Program-made: the position numbers and the translations under genes
The notes under the pieces: generated by a model
Told to the model about the DNA's origin: nothing
Seen by the model: only the letters and a program-made list of their open reading frames with translations
The model's database searches: none
Shown: positions 1-9,306 of the stretch, piece by piece
How positions within the stretch are numbered: position 1 is the first letter of the stretch
Layout of the letters: every line of letters starts with the position of its first letter
Source: Solimonas sp. SE-A11
GTDB lineage: Bacteria; Pseudomonadota; Gammaproteobacteria; Nevskiales; Nevskiaceae
Length of the DNA: 64,000 nt
Assembly (NCBI RefSeq): GCF_030345715.1
Contig: NZ_JAUASX010000008.1
Span: forward strand, 124,001-188,000
Direction of reading: 5' to 3'

Positions 1-1
1 C

Positions 2-685
2 CTGCTGATTCGCTATGTCGCCCAGATCCCGGGCATCGAGCGCATCCGCTACACCACCTCGCACCCGGCCGAGTTCACGGATTCGCTGATCGAGGCTTAT
101 GCCGAGGAACCCAAGTTGGCGAGCTATTTGCACCTCCCCGTGCAATCCGGCTCCGACCGCATCCTGGGCATGATGAAACGCGGCTATACCCGTGCGCAGT
201 ACATCGACAAGATCCGCCGCATCCGCCAGGCGCGACCGGGCCTGTCGCTGTCGTCCGACTTCATCGTGGGGTTTCCCACCGAGTCGGAAGACGACTTCAT
301 GCGCACCATGGACCTGATCGCCGAGTGCGGCTTCGACTGCGCCTTCTCGTTCAACTACAGCCCGCGGCCGGGCACCCCGGCCGCCAACCTGCGCGATACC
401 GTGCCGGCAGAGGAGAAATCGCGCCGCCTGCACCTGCTGCAGCAGCGCATCCAGCAGCTCGACGACGCCTTCAAGCAGTCCCTGGTCGGCAGCACCCAGC
501 GCGTACTGGTGGAGAAGCACTCCAAGCGCGGCCGTGGCCAGATCGCCGGGCGCATCTCGCACAACCGCATGGTCAACTTCGACGGCCCCGAGTCGCTGAT
601 CGGCCATTTCGTGGATATCGAGATCACCGAGATGCAAACCAACTCCCTGCGCGGGCGTCTCTGCGCCGAAGCGGTGACGGCATGA
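2..685 (+). CDS. miaB: tRNA-2-methylthio-N6-dimethylallyladenosine synthase MiaB, C-terminal part
   Basis: This is the last 227 codons of MiaB, the radical-SAM methylthiotransferase that adds a methylthio group to i6A37 of tRNAs. The reading frame is open from base 2, so the N-terminal domain and the CxxxCxxC cluster lie upstream of the window. Visible are the conserved radical-SAM stretch with [12 protein letters not shown] and MKRGYT, the [13 protein letters not shown] motif, and a C-terminal TRAM domain (about the last 65 residues) for tRNA binding. Its TGA overlaps the ATG of ybeZ by four bases (ATGA). Identity is secure; only the truncation by the window limits the call. Confidence 0.96.
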   Translation: MLIRYVAQIPGIERIRYTTSHPAEFTDSLIEAYAEEPKLASYLHLPVQSGSDRILGMMKRGYTRAQYIDKIRRIRQARPGLSLSSDFIVGFPTESEDDFMRTMDLIAECGFDCAFSFNYSPRPGTPAANLRDTVPAEEKSRRLHLLQQRIQQLDDAFKQSLVGSTQRVLVEKHSKRGRGQIAGRISHNRMVNFDGPESLIGHFVDIEITEMQTNSLRGRLCAEAVTA

Positions 686-1683
686 AGAAGGCACCGGTGC
701 AGGCGCGGCTCGACATGGAGCTGCTGCCGGACGAAGCCCAGCGCATCGCCAACCTCAACGGCCCCTTCGACGCCCACCTGCGGCAGGTCGAGCTGCGCCT
801 GGGCATCGAGATTCGCAGCCGCGGCAACCGCTTCCAGTTGGTCGGCGCCCGCCCGGACATCGCTCGCGGCGAAGCCGTGCTGCGCGACCTGTTCGAGCAG
901 ACCGAGGACGACATCGTCACCACCGAGCACGTCCACCTGGCCCTGGCCGAGCACGGCCCGGATCCGGAGCTGGACGCAGCCGCGGCGGAAGAGGAGCGCG
1001 CGGCGACCGGCGAAGTGGTGGTGCGCACCAAGCGCGGTGTGGTGCGTGGCCGCAGCCTGCAGCAGAAGCACTACCTGAGGGCCATCGCCAGCAACGACCT
1101 CAACTTCGGCATCGGTCCCGCCGGCACCGGCAAGACCTACCTCGCCGTGGCCAGCGCCGTGCAGGCCCTGGAGCGCGACCGCGTGCGCCGCATTGTCTTG
1201 GTGCGTCCTGCGGTGGAGGCCGGCGAGAAGCTCGGCTTCCTGCCTGGCGACATGACCGAGAAGATCAACCCCTACCTGCGTCCGCTCTACGACGCGCTCT
1301 ACGAGATGATGGGCTTCGAGAAGGTTGCCCGCCTGCTCGAGAAGAGCGTCATCGAGATCGCACCGCTGGCCTTCATGCGCGGCCGCACGCTCAACGAGTC
1401 CTTCATCATCCTGGACGAGGCCCAGAACACCTCGGTGGAGCAGATGAAGATGTTCCTCACGCGCATCGGCTTCGGCAGCGTCGCCGTGGTCACCGGGGAC
1501 ATGACCCAGGTGGACCTGCCCAAGCACCAGATGTCCGGCCTGCGCCACGCCGAGCGCGTGCTCGGCGCCACGCCGGGTATCTCCTTCACCCGCTTCCAGA
1601 AGGAAGACGTAGTGCGTCATCCGCTGGTGCAGGCCATCGTGCACGCCTACGAGCTGTACGAGCTGCAGGAGAACCCGGCGTGA
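682..1683 (+). CDS. ybeZ: PhoH-like ATPase YbeZ
   Basis: The 333-residue protein is a PhoH-family ATPase that works with the endoribonuclease YbeY in rRNA and RNA metabolism. An N-terminal KH-like segment (about residues 10-85) precedes the P-loop ATPase, whose Walker A GPAGTGKT lies near residue 145 and whose Walker B is IILDEAQN. The ATG at 682 overlaps the miaB stop; the frame stays open upstream to 325, but that stretch lies inside miaB and has the wrong composition. The gene overlaps ybeY by four bases, the conserved arrangement in gammaproteobacteria. The true biochemical role of YbeZ is still not well defined in the family. Confidence 0.95.
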   Translation: MKKAPVQARLDMELLPDEAQRIANLNGPFDAHLRQVELRLGIEIRSRGNRFQLVGARPDIARGEAVLRDLFEQTEDDIVTTEHVHLALAEHGPDPELDAAAAEEERAATGEVVVRTKRGVVRGRSLQQKHYLRAIASNDLNFGIGPAGTGKTYLAVASAVQALERDRVRRIVLVRPAVEAGEKLGFLPGDMTEKINPYLRPLYDALYEMMGFEKVARLLEKSVIEIAPLAFMRGRTLNESFIILDEAQNTSVEQMKMFLTRIGFGSVAVVTGDMTQVDLPKHQMSGLRHAERVLGATPGISFTRFQKEDVVRHPLVQAIVHAYELYELQENPA

Positions 1684-2123
1684 CGGCTGACATCAGCATC
1701 CAGCGCATGGTGCCTGCCGCCGGCATCCCGGCGCCGGCCTCGCTGCGTGCCTGGGCGCTGGCCGCCCTGGGCCGAGAGAAGGGCGAGCTCAACATCCGCA
1801 TCGTCGGCGACGAGGAATCGCGCCAGCTGAACCACCAGTACCGTGGCAAGGACAAACCCACCAACGTGCTGTCCTTCCAGGGCGAGCCGGAGCTGGAAAG
1901 CCTGCCGGTGCTGGGAGACCTGGTGATCTGTGCGCCGGTGGTGGCACGCGAGGCCGTGGAGCAGGGCAAGCCGGCCCGAGCCCATTGGGCCCACATGGTG
2001 GTCCATGGCTGCCTGCACCTGCTGGGGCACGATCACGAGCAGGACTCCGAGGCCCTGCGCATGGAAGCACTCGAAACCCGTATCCTGAAGCGACTGGGCT
2101 TCTCCAACCCCTATGAACGATAA
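1680..2123 (+). CDS. ybeY: endoribonuclease YbeY
   Basis: YbeY is a zinc-dependent single-strand endoribonuclease needed for 16S rRNA 3' end maturation and 70S quality control. The 147-residue product has the H3xH5xH metal motif at H109, H113 and H119 ([11 protein letters not shown]). Translation starts at a GTG that shares four bases with the ybeZ stop (GTGA), so the two are probably translationally coupled. It overlaps corC by 11 bases. Length and motif are typical of the family. Confidence 0.95.
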   Translation: MTADISIQRMVPAAGIPAPASLRAWALAALGREKGELNIRIVGDEESRQLNHQYRGKDKPTNVLSFQGEPELESLPVLGDLVICAPVVAREAVEQGKPARAHWAHMVVHGCLHLLGHDHEQDSEALRMEALETRILKRLGFSNPYER

Positions 2124-2979
2124 CGACGAACACAGTCCCAAGCCCGACGGCACCGCGCTGCAGCGCTGGTGGCGCCGGGTGACCCACAACTTCGGCGGTG
2201 GCCCGCAGACCCGAGAGGAGCTGCTGGAGGTGCTGCAGGAGGCGCGCGAGAGCGATCTGCTCGATGCCGACGCGCAGGAAATGTTCGAAGGAATCCTCGA
2301 CAGCGCCGATACCCAGGTACGTGAAGTGATGGTGCCGCGCGCGCAACTGGTCACGCTGGAGTCCGACTGGCGCCTGGACAAGATTCTCTCCGTGGTCGTG
2401 GAATCCGGCCACTCGCGTTTCCCCGTCACCGGCGATTCGCGCGACGAGATCCTCGGCATCCTGCTGGCCAAGGACCTGCTCAAGTTCTCCTCCGGTGTCG
2501 AGGGCTTCGACCCCGCCACCTTCGACCTGCAGCGCCTGCTGCGCCCGGCCGTGTTCGTTCCGGAGTCCAAGCGTCTCAACGTGCTGCTGAAGGACTTCCG
2601 CAAGTCGCGCAACCACATGGCGATGGTTGCCGACGAGTACGGCGGCGTCGCCGGCCTGGTCACCATCGAGGACGTGCTGGAGCAGATCGTCGGCGACATC
2701 GACGACGAATACGACGAAGCCGAAGGTGCCCTGATCCTCAAGCAGGACGAGCGCCGCTTCCTGGTCAACGCCCTGACCACCATCGAGAACTTCAACGCCT
2801 ACTTCGGCACCGAGTTCCCCACCGACGAGTTCGACACCATCGGCGGCCTGGTGCTGCACCGCTTCGGCCACATGCCCAAGCGCGGCGAAAGCGTGCGCAT
2901 CGAGCGCTTCAACTTCAATGTGCAGCGCGCGGACAGCCGCCGGGTGCATATGTTCCAGGTCACCCTCTCTCCCGCATGA
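2113..2979 (+). CDS. corC: CorC/HlyC family CBS-domain protein (YbeX)
   Basis: The 288-residue soluble protein has two CBS domains (about residues 70-190, beginning [14 protein letters not shown]) and a C-terminal CorC_HlyC transporter-associated domain (about 205-285). It lacks the N-terminal DUF21 membrane domain of larger relatives, as expected for CorC/YbeX. The family has been linked to Mg2+/Co2+ efflux, and YbeX to ribosome physiology; which applies here cannot be read from sequence. It lies in the ybeZ-ybeY-corC chain and its TGA overlaps the ATG of the next gene. Confidence 0.93.
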   Translation: MNDNDEHSPKPDGTALQRWWRRVTHNFGGGPQTREELLEVLQEARESDLLDADAQEMFEGILDSADTQVREVMVPRAQLVTLESDWRLDKILSVVVESGHSRFPVTGDSRDEILGILLAKDLLKFSSGVEGFDPATFDLQRLLRPAVFVPESKRLNVLLKDFRKSRNHMAMVADEYGGVAGLVTIEDVLEQIVGDIDDEYDEAEGALILKQDERRFLVNALTTIENFNAYFGTEFPTDEFDTIGGLVLHRFGHMPKRGESVRIERFNFNVQRADSRRVHMFQVTLSPA

Positions 2980-4199
2980 GCATGCTTCGCCGCATCGGGC
3001 TGGCTCTGATGCTGGCGCTGCTGTCCCTGCACGCCGCCCAGGCCCAGGAGCCCGCCCCGTTGGCCGCCGAGCGTCCGGCGCCACAGATCGTCCTGCTGAC
3101 CTTCGCCCCGGGTCCCGTCTACTGGCAGCGCTTTGGTCACAACGCCCTGCTGGTGCGCGACATCGCCAACGGCGAAGATCGCGTCTACAACTACGGCATC
3201 TTCGATTTCCACCAGAAGAACTTCTTCCTGAACTTCGCGCGGGGGCAGATGCAGTACCGCCTCGCGGCGGAGCCGCTGGCCGATACCCTGGCGCAGTACC
3301 AGTACGAAGGCCGCTGGGTCCATGCGCAGGAGCTGAACCTGGACGCCGCGCAGAGCCGCGAGCTGGCCGCGTTCCTGGAATGGAACGCCCGGCCCGAGAA
3401 CGCCGACTATCACTACGACTACTTCGTCTCCAACTGCTCCACACGTGTGCGCGACGCCATCGACCGCGTCACCGGCGGCCAGTTGCGGCGCCAGCTCGCC
3501 GGTCAGCCCACCGGCGTCAGCTACCGGTTCGAGGCCACGCGCCTGATCTCGCCGGTGCTGCCGCTGTTCCTGGGCATGGACGCCGTGGTGGGCGGCCGTG
3601 GCGACGGCCCCATCGATCGCTGGCAGCAGAGCTTCGTGCCGATGGTGCTGATGGAGTCCGTACGCAGCGCCCGCCTGTCCGCTGTCGACGGCAGTTCCCG
3701 CCCGCTGCTGCGAGGGGAGGCGAGGGTGCTCGCCGGTGGCCTGGCGGAGCCCCAGCACCCGCCGTCGCTGCTGGCGCCGATGGCGCTGCTGGGCCTGGGC
3801 CTGGCAGCCGTCCTGCTGCTGCTGGCGCGCTTCCGCGCGACGGCCGCCGCGCGCTGGAGCCTCTCCGGCCTGGCCCTGACGCTCAACCTGGTGGCTGGCC
3901 TGGGTGGCCTGGTGCTGCTGGCGACCTGGTTCCTGACCGACCACTGGATCATGTGGGAGAACCGCAACCTGCTGCTGTTCAGCCCCCTGTGCCTGCTGCT
4001 GCTGCCGGCCTGGGTCCGGCAGTTCCGGGCCGGCGTCGTGGCCGATGCGGGTGCCCGCTGTATCTCCCTGCTGGTCGTAGCGGGCGCGGTTCTTGCCCTG
4101 CTGCTCTTGCTGCTGCCTGGGGCACAGCAGAACCTGCACTGGATCGCGCTTTGGCTGCCCGTGCATGCGGCGCAGGCCTGGATCCTGCGGCGGCGATGA
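2976..4199 (+). CDS. DUF4105 (Lnb N-terminal periplasmic domain) membrane protein
   Basis: The 407-residue protein has an N-terminal signal peptide (cleavage near residue 23, AQAQ), a periplasmic DUF4105 domain to about residue 260, and four or more hydrophobic segments in the last 150 residues. H55 (RFGHNALLV) and C154 (FVSNCSTRV) occur in the order seen in permuted papain/NlpC-P60-like folds and could form a thiol catalytic pair. DUF4105 is the domain named after Lnb, a lipoprotein N-acyltransferase described in Bacteroides. The gene overlaps corC (ATGA) and occupies the position where lnt normally follows corC in gammaproteobacteria. An N-acyltransferase role is therefore attractive but inferred; an unrelated peptidase-like function is possible. 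Confidence 0.8.
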   Translation: MSMLRRIGLALMLALLSLHAAQAQEPAPLAAERPAPQIVLLTFAPGPVYWQRFGHNALLVRDIANGEDRVYNYGIFDFHQKNFFLNFARGQMQYRLAAEPLADTLAQYQYEGRWVHAQELNLDAAQSRELAAFLEWNARPENADYHYDYFVSNCSTRVRDAIDRVTGGQLRRQLAGQPTGVSYRFEATRLISPVLPLFLGMDAVVGGRGDGPIDRWQQSFVPMVLMESVRSARLSAVDGSSRPLLRGEARVLAGGLAEPQHPPSLLAPMALLGLGLAAVLLLLARFRATAAARWSLSGLALTLNLVAGLGGLVLLATWFLTDHWIMWENRNLLLFSPLCLLLLPAWVRQFRAGVVADAGARCISLLVVAGAVLALLLLLLPGAQQNLHWIALWLPVHAAQAWILRRR

Positions 4200-4272
4200 G
4201 GGAACGCCTGGCTCGCCGGGAGTGTCAGAATCCTGAGTGACGCCGGTCCTGCCCTACAAGCGGAAAGAAGCA

Positions 4273-6315
4273 ATGACGCAGAAACGCCCCCGGATTCGCT
4301 GGTTGCTGTATGCCGCGCTGCTGTTGCTGGCGACGCTGTTGCTGCTGGGCGACTGGAACTGGTTCCGGCCCCTGGTGGAGCGCCAGGCCTCGGCGGCCCT
4401 GGGCCGCCCGGTCAGCGTGCGCAGCCTGGATGTCGATCTGGGGCGCCACCCGCTGATCGTGCTCGACGGCATTGCCGTCGCCAATCCGGACGGGTTCCCC
4501 GCGGACAGCCGCATGGCCAGCATCGAGCGCCTGGCCATCCGCATCAACCCCTGGCGGTTGTGGCACCGTGAGATCCGTCTGCTGGACATCCAGATCGACA
4601 AGCCCGACGCCGACCTGTACGCGGGGCCGGACGGCAAGCCCAACTGGCAGCTGCCCCCGAGCGAGAAATCCGAAGGGGGCCGGCCCTGGGCCCTGGAGAT
4701 CGACCGCCTGGAGATCCGCAATGGCCATGCCCGGATCAAGGAGCCCCGCCTGCACGCCGACTTCGAGATCCGGGTAGGGACCGAGGACGCGGCCGACGGC
4801 GAGCCCCGCCTGCATGCCGAGGCGAGCGGCACCTACAACGCCGCACCGATCACGGCCCACTTCATCGGTGGCTCATTGCTGGGGCTGCGCCAGCCGGAGC
4901 GGCCCTATCCGGTGCGCCTGAGCGTGGTCAACGGAGCGACGCGGGTCATGCTCAAGGGCACGCTGCTGCAACCGACCAAGTTCGGCGGCGCCCAACTCGA
5001 CCTGCAGCTGAATGGCGATACCCTGGCCGACCTCTATCCCCTGACCGGCGTGCCGCTGCCGCCGACCGCGGCCTACAGCCTCCAGGGCCACCTCGACTAC
5101 GAACAGGGCCGCGTGCGCTTCCGCGACTTCCATGGCCGTGTCGGCCAAAGCGACCTGTCCGGCACCCTGGCGGTGGACCTCAGCGGCGAGCGCCGCCTGG
5201 TCACCGCCGACATGCGCTCGAGCAAGGTGGTGCTGGCCGATCTCGGCGGCTTCGTCGGTGTCACCCCTGGAAAGGCTGGCGCGGAAACCGAGAGCGAGGA
5301 GCAGAAAGCTCAGCGGGCCCAGGCGCAGGCGCGCGAGCGCGTGCTCCCGGACAAGCCGATCAACCTGCCGAAGCTGCGCGCCGCCGATCTCGACATCAAG
5401 TACCGCGCCGACCGCATCGAGAGCGACCTGCCCTTCGACGGCCTGTCCGCCCACCTGGTGTCCCGCGAGGGCGAGCTGCAGCTCAAGCCGCTGCAGTTCC
5501 GGATCGGCGAGGGCCGCATCGCCGGCAACATCGAACTCGACGGACGCAGCGACGTGGTGCACGTAGTCGGCGACATCGACTTCCGCCGCATCGACCTCAA
5601 GCGCCTGGTACGCGACAACCCCGCGCTGAGCGGCACCGGCCTGATCGGCGGCAGCGCGCGCATCGACAGCTACGGCAACTCCACCGCCCAGATCCTGGGC
5701 AGCGGCGACGGCGAGCTCAAGCTCTACATGAATCGTGGCCACCTCAGCGCACTGCTGGTGAACCTCGCCGGCCTGGAGTTCGGCAAGGCCCTGCTGTCAG
5801 CGCTTGGCCTGCCCTCGGAGACGGACGTACGCTGCGCCGTCGCCGACCTGGGCATGAAGGAAGGCCTGCTGGAGACGCGACTGCTGCTGGTGGACACCGG
5901 CGAGGCCAACATCCTTGGCGACGGCAGCATCAGCCTGCGCGAGGAGACCCTGGACTACCGCATCCACACCAAGCCCAAGCGCATCGGCCTGGCGTCGCTG
6001 CGCGCCCCGATCAACATCGGCGGAACCTTCGCCGCACCGAGCATCCGTCCGGATTGGGATCGCCTGGCGATCAAGGGCGGCGCCGCGATCGCCCTGGGCG
6101 CGCTGGTCGGCCCACTGGCGGCCCTGCTGCCCACCGTGGAACTCGGCCTCGGCGAGGACAACGACTGCAAGGCCCTGGTTGACGAGCTCAAGGCCCAGGC
6201 TGCGAACCTGCCGGCCGAGATGAAGCAAGAGGGCAAGGCCGCGGCGGCGAAGAAGCCGGCCGCTGCGGAGCCGAAGAAGGCAGAGCCGAGCAAAGCAGAG
6301 GCAAAGAAGCCCTGA
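4273..6315 (+). CDS. AsmA family / DUF748-like envelope protein
   Basis: The 680-residue protein has one N-terminal membrane anchor (about residues 8-26) followed by an AsmA-type beta-rich periplasmic body (DLGRHPLIVLDGIAVANPDGF; later LDYRIHTKPKRIGLASLRAPINIGGTF-type C-terminal AsmA motif). AsmA/TamB/YhdP-type proteins form bridge-like structures linked to phospholipid traffic to the outer membrane. The last 35 residues are Lys/Ala/Glu/Pro repeats. The ATG at 4273 is chosen because AAAGAAG lies at good spacing; a GTG at 4237 would add 12 residues that precede the membrane anchor without benefit. It follows the DUF4105 gene by 73 bases in the same direction. Confidence 0.85.
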   Translation: MTQKRPRIRWLLYAALLLLATLLLLGDWNWFRPLVERQASAALGRPVSVRSLDVDLGRHPLIVLDGIAVANPDGFPADSRMASIERLAIRINPWRLWHREIRLLDIQIDKPDADLYAGPDGKPNWQLPPSEKSEGGRPWALEIDRLEIRNGHARIKEPRLHADFEIRVGTEDAADGEPRLHAEASGTYNAAPITAHFIGGSLLGLRQPERPYPVRLSVVNGATRVMLKGTLLQPTKFGGAQLDLQLNGDTLADLYPLTGVPLPPTAAYSLQGHLDYEQGRVRFRDFHGRVGQSDLSGTLAVDLSGERRLVTADMRSSKVVLADLGGFVGVTPGKAGAETESEEQKAQRAQAQARERVLPDKPINLPKLRAADLDIKYRADRIESDLPFDGLSAHLVSREGELQLKPLQFRIGEGRIAGNIELDGRSDVVHVVGDIDFRRIDLKRLVRDNPALSGTGLIGGSARIDSYGNSTAQILGSGDGELKLYMNRGHLSALLVNLAGLEFGKALLSALGLPSETDVRCAVADLGMKEGLLETRLLLVDTGEANILGDGSISLREETLDYRIHTKPKRIGLASLRAPINIGGTFAAPSIRPDWDRLAIKGGAAIALGALVGPLAALLPTVELGLGEDNDCKALVDELKAQAANLPAEMKQEGKAAAAKKPAAAEPKKAEPSKAEAKKP

Positions 6316-6322
6316 TGCCTGT

Positions 6323-6436
6323 TCTCCCCTTTCCCGCATGCGGGAGAGGGTGGCCGAAGGCCGGGAGAGGGGCTCTGTAGACGGTGGCTTGACCCACCTG
6401 TAGCTTTTACAGAATTCCCAAGCCCCTCTCGCGGGC
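6323..6436. repeat. REP/BIME-like palindromic repeat between convergent genes
   Basis: Two arms of the GGGAGAGGG / CCCTCTCCC repeat family face each other here: a hairpin at 6330-6350 around TTTCCCGCATGCGGGAGA, then GAGAGGGGCT at 6364-6373 paired with AGCCCCTCTC at 6421-6430. Related copies occur at about 8.05, 37.1, 50.95 and 59.25 kb. Lying between two gene ends, it could fold in both transcripts and help end them. Confidence 0.7.
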
Positions 6437-6452
6437 AGCTCAGGGCCTGACG

Positions 6453-7208
6453 TCAATCCCCGTAGCCCGGATTCACCCGATCCAGCTTGCGCAGCAGCCC
6501 CGGCCAGGCCAGCGCGCCGCCCAGCCCTCGCGTCACCATCTGCACCTGCTTCTGGATGCCGTCCAGGATCGGCTGCGCAATGGGGATCAGCTCGCCGCCG
6601 CCGGACTGCGCCCGCACCTGGATCATGCAGGCCGCCTCGAAGATGTACATCTGCAGGAAGGCATCGGCAATGGTGTTGCCCAGCGTCAGCAGGCCATGGT
6701 TGCGCAGCATGTAGAAGACCTTGTCGCCCAGGTCCGCCACCAGGCGCGGCTTCTCGTCCTCGTTCAGCGCCACGCCCTCGTAGCTGTGGTACGCCAGCGA
6801 CGACAGCACGAACAGCGACTGCTGCGAGATCGGCAGCACGCCTTCCTTCTGCGCCGACACCGCCACGCCGTTGAGCGAATGCGTGTGCATCACGCACTGG
6901 ATGTCGTGCCGCGCCGCATGGATCGCGCTGTGGATCGTGAATCCGGCCGGATTCACCGGGTGCGGCGAGTCCATCACCTTGCGGCCCTGCAGGTCGATCT
7001 TCACCAGCGAGCTGGCGGTGATCTCCTCGAACATGAAGCCATAGGGGTTGATCAGAAAATGTTCCTCCGGCCCCGGCACCCGCGCCGAGATATGGGTGAA
7101 CACCAGGTCGTCCCAGCCGTACAGCGCCACCAGCCGGTAGGCCGCCGCCAGGTTGACCCGCAGTTCCCACTCCTCTGCCGACACCTGCTCGCGTACATCC
7201 TGTGCCAT
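6453..7208 (-). CDS. class II aldolase/adducin family protein
   Basis: The 251-residue protein belongs to the class II aldolase/adducin fold. The zinc-binding histidines are present: H108 and H110 (MHTHS) and H171 (RNHGLLTLG). The residue that aligns with the catalytic glutamate of L-fuculose-1-phosphate aldolase (four before H93) is Gly89, so classical aldol cleavage is doubtful; the PAGFTIHSAIH motif is that of the adducin-like branch, whose substrates are largely unknown. The start at 7208 has AGGAG seven bases upstream. It is transcribed away from DUF2461 across an 89-base gap and no pathway neighbour suggests a substrate. Confidence 0.9.
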   Translation of the reverse strand: MAQDVREQVSAEEWELRVNLAAAYRLVALYGWDDLVFTHISARVPGPEEHFLINPYGFMFEEITASSLVKIDLQGRKVMDSPHPVNPAGFTIHSAIHAARHDIQCVMHTHSLNGVAVSAQKEGVLPISQQSLFVLSSLAYHSYEGVALNEDEKPRLVADLGDKVFYMLRNHGLLTLGNTIADAFLQMYIFEAACMIQVRAQSGGGELIPIAQPILDGIQKQVQMVTRGLGGALAWPGLLRKLDRVNPGYGD

Positions 7209-7297
7209 TGCCCGCTCCTGGAAGTTTTCGTGCCGCCAACTTGCGCCAGACGCGCAGCCTTGGCAAGTTGGAGGAATCACTCCTGACAGGGAAGGCC

Positions 7298-8029
7298 ATG
7301 GCCAAGGCAGAGGCATACTTCACCCCCGAGCTGTTCAAGTTCCTCAAGGCGCTCAAGCGCAACAACAGCCGCGAATGGTTCCACGCCAACAAGGACCGCT
7401 ACGAGGAGCAGGTGCGCGTCCCGGCGCTGCGCCTGATCTCCGCCATGGAGGGGCCCCTGCGCTCGCTGAGCGAGCAGATCGTGGCCAACCCCAAGCCGGT
7501 CGGCGGCTCCCTGTTCCGCATCCACCGCGACACGCGCTTCGCCTCCGACAAGACGCCCTACAAGACCCACGTCGGCATCACCTTCTACCACGCCGCCACC
7601 AAGGCGATGCAGCGTGGCGATGCCGGCAATGCCGCCATGGGCCGGCTCGATGCCCCGGTGCTCTACCTCCACCTGGAGCCGGGGGAGTGTTTCACCGGCG
7701 GCGGCATCTGGCACCCCCAGCCCGACAGCCTCAAGCGCATCCGCAACTACCTGCTCAACAACCCCGCCAGCTGGAAGCAGGCCACCCGCTCGGTCGCCTT
7801 CCGCAGGCACTGGGAGATGGGCGGCGACTCGCTGTCGCGCCCACCCAAGGGCTACGACCCGACCCACGAACTGATTGACGACCTCAAGCGCAAGGACTTC
7901 ATTGCCAGCACGCCCCTGTCCGACGAAGACATCCTCTCGCCGGGCCTGCCGCAGTTGCTGATGAAGCGCTACAAGGATGTCGTGCCGTTGTGCGACTGGC
8001 TGTGTGGCGCGCTGGACCTGGATTTCTGA
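7298..8029 (+). CDS. DUF2461 family protein
   Basis: The 243-residue protein matches DUF2461 (TIGR02453): FLKALKRNNSREWFHANKDRYEE near the N-terminus and the central SLFRIHRDTRFASDKTPYKTHVG signature are diagnostic. No catalytic mechanism is established for the family; members have no signal peptide and this one appears cytoplasmic. The ATG at 7298 follows GGGAAGG; a longer frame from 7202 would run into the promoter region of the divergent gene and encodes an atypical extension. Confidence 0.92.
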   Translation: MAKAEAYFTPELFKFLKALKRNNSREWFHANKDRYEEQVRVPALRLISAMEGPLRSLSEQIVANPKPVGGSLFRIHRDTRFASDKTPYKTHVGITFYHAATKAMQRGDAGNAAMGRLDAPVLYLHLEPGECFTGGGIWHPQPDSLKRIRNYLLNNPASWKQATRSVAFRRHWEMGGDSLSRPPKGYDPTHELIDDLKRKDFIASTPLSDEDILSPGLPQLLMKRYKDVVPLCDWLCGALDLDF

Positions 8030-8404
8030 GGTGACGGCGCCACAATCTTGTTTCCCTCTCCCTGCATGTGGGGAGAGGGCTGGCGAGGGCACGGATGCCC
8101 GAGGCAGGGCAACGCATGGAGCAGTTGCCGAGGTGAGGGGCGCTCGCTCTCCGTGAGTGACTGAAGAGGGGATGCCGTCGACTGCGCCGGGCAGATGTCG
8201 CGGACCCCTGATGGTCGGTTTCGCCTAAGGCGAGTTACTTCTCTTTATGGCCTTGAGCTCGATGGTTTCGAGTTTGTTCATGGGAGGCCCCGCGGCCTGG
8301 CGCCTCTGTCCGACCATACGGTCTCGTCGGGCCGGCGAGCGGATTGCTGATATCAAGGCCTGCCCACTTGCGCTAGGCTCAAGTCATCCCTGAAGGAATA
8401 TGGC
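8030..8404. repeat. gene-free stretch with dispersed repeat modules
   Basis: No credible gene is seen in these 375 bases. They hold a CCTCTCCC...GGGAGAGGG hairpin (8053-8079), one copy of a 49-base repeat (8084-8132) that recurs inverted at 50856-50904 with four differences, and a GTAACTCGCC/TTAGGCG module (8219-8245, complement) that recurs at 51281-51300. The DUF4197 ribosome-binding site GAAGGA is at the right edge; no clear promoter is visible. Confidence 0.7.
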
Positions 8405-9142
8405 ATGTACAAGCAGATCGCCGTTGTCGCCCTGTCTCTTTGCCTGGCCGGCTGCGCGAGCACCGACTGGGAGCAGGGCATGGGCCAGGTACTGGGGGCC
8501 ATCCAGCAGCCCGGCACCCAGGCGGCGCTGGGGGAGAACGAGATCATCGGCGGCCTGCGCGAGGCGCTGGCGGTCGGAACCACCAAGGCGATCAACCAGC
8601 TCGGCCGCCCCGACGGCTACTGGGCCAACGCCGGCGTGCGCATCCCGCTGCCCCCGGAGATGGTCAAGCTGGAAAAGAGCCTGCGCCAGTTCGGCCAGGA
8701 CAAGCTGGTGGACGACTTCCACCTGACCCTCAACCGCGCCGCCGAGCAGGCCGTGCCGCAGGTGGCGGACATCTTCGGCAACGCCGTGCGCCAGATGAGC
8801 ATCCAGGACGCCCGCGCCATCCTCAACGGCTCGCCGGACGCCGCCACGCAATTCTTCCGACGCACCACCAGCGAGTCGATCTACGCCAAGGTCTATCCCA
8901 TCGTGCAGACCAGCACGCAGCGGGTCGGGGTGACGCAGCAGTACAAGAAGCTGGCCTCGTCCTACGGCCCGCTATTGAAGATGGCCGGCGTCAAGAACCT
9001 GGACCTTGACAGCTACGTCACCGAGCAGGCGCTGGCGGGACTGTTCACCACCATCGCCCAGGAAGAGGCGCGCATCCGCCAGAACCCGGCTGCCCGCACC
9101 AGCGACATCCTCAAGCGGGTGTTCGGGGCGCAGGGGCGGTAG
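8405..9142 (+). CDS. DUF4197 lipoprotein
   Basis: The 245-residue product begins with a lipoprotein signal peptide whose lipobox is LAGC, giving lipidated Cys17 followed by Ala-Ser, consistent with outer-membrane sorting. The mature part matches DUF4197, with GLREALAVGTTKAINQLGRPDGYW, IPLPPEMVKLEKSLRQFG and the C-terminal YVTEQALAGLF. The family is common in proteobacteria but has no known function. The gene stands alone between two repeat regions, with GAAGGA upstream of the ATG. Confidence 0.92.
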   Translation: MYKQIAVVALSLCLAGCASTDWEQGMGQVLGAIQQPGTQAALGENEIIGGLREALAVGTTKAINQLGRPDGYWANAGVRIPLPPEMVKLEKSLRQFGQDKLVDDFHLTLNRAAEQAVPQVADIFGNAVRQMSIQDARAILNGSPDAATQFFRRTTSESIYAKVYPIVQTSTQRVGVTQQYKKLASSYGPLLKMAGVKNLDLDSYVTEQALAGLFTTIAQEEARIRQNPAARTSDILKRVFGAQGR

Positions 9143-9182
9143 AACAGTCAGCCGTCGGCTGCCTAAAGGGCCTCATGATGGC

Positions 9183-9265
9183 CGTCATACCGGCGGAAGC
9201 CGGTAGCCAGTCGTAGATGGGCTACTCCTGATCGGGACTGGAAGTCGGCTTCCGCCGGGATGACG
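9183..9265. repeat. inverted repeat between convergent genes
   Basis: Twenty-base arms at 9183-9202 and 9246-9265 (CGGCGGAAGCCG / CGGCTTCCGCCG core) pair with one mismatch around a 43-base loop that itself contains CCAGTC...GACTGG. The pattern is that of the GTCAT-CCGGCGGAAGCCGG dispersed repeats known in other high-GC gammaproteobacteria. It sits between the ends of the DUF4197 gene and rsmI. Confidence 0.75.
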
Positions 9266-9306
9266 AGTGGCTTGCCCAAGCCTGGATCAAGCGCCCCAGT
9301 GCAGCC

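Noticed and set aside
325-681. N-terminal extension of ybeZ
   Set aside because: The extension lies within miaB in another frame and has Arg/Ala/Pro-rich shadow composition; the ATGA overlap at 682 is the conserved junction.
355-1644. Long minus-strand frame of 429 codons opposite ybeZ
   Set aside because: High-G+C shadow: low-complexity Val/Gly/His/Leu translation, no family match, and ybeZ on the other strand is certain.
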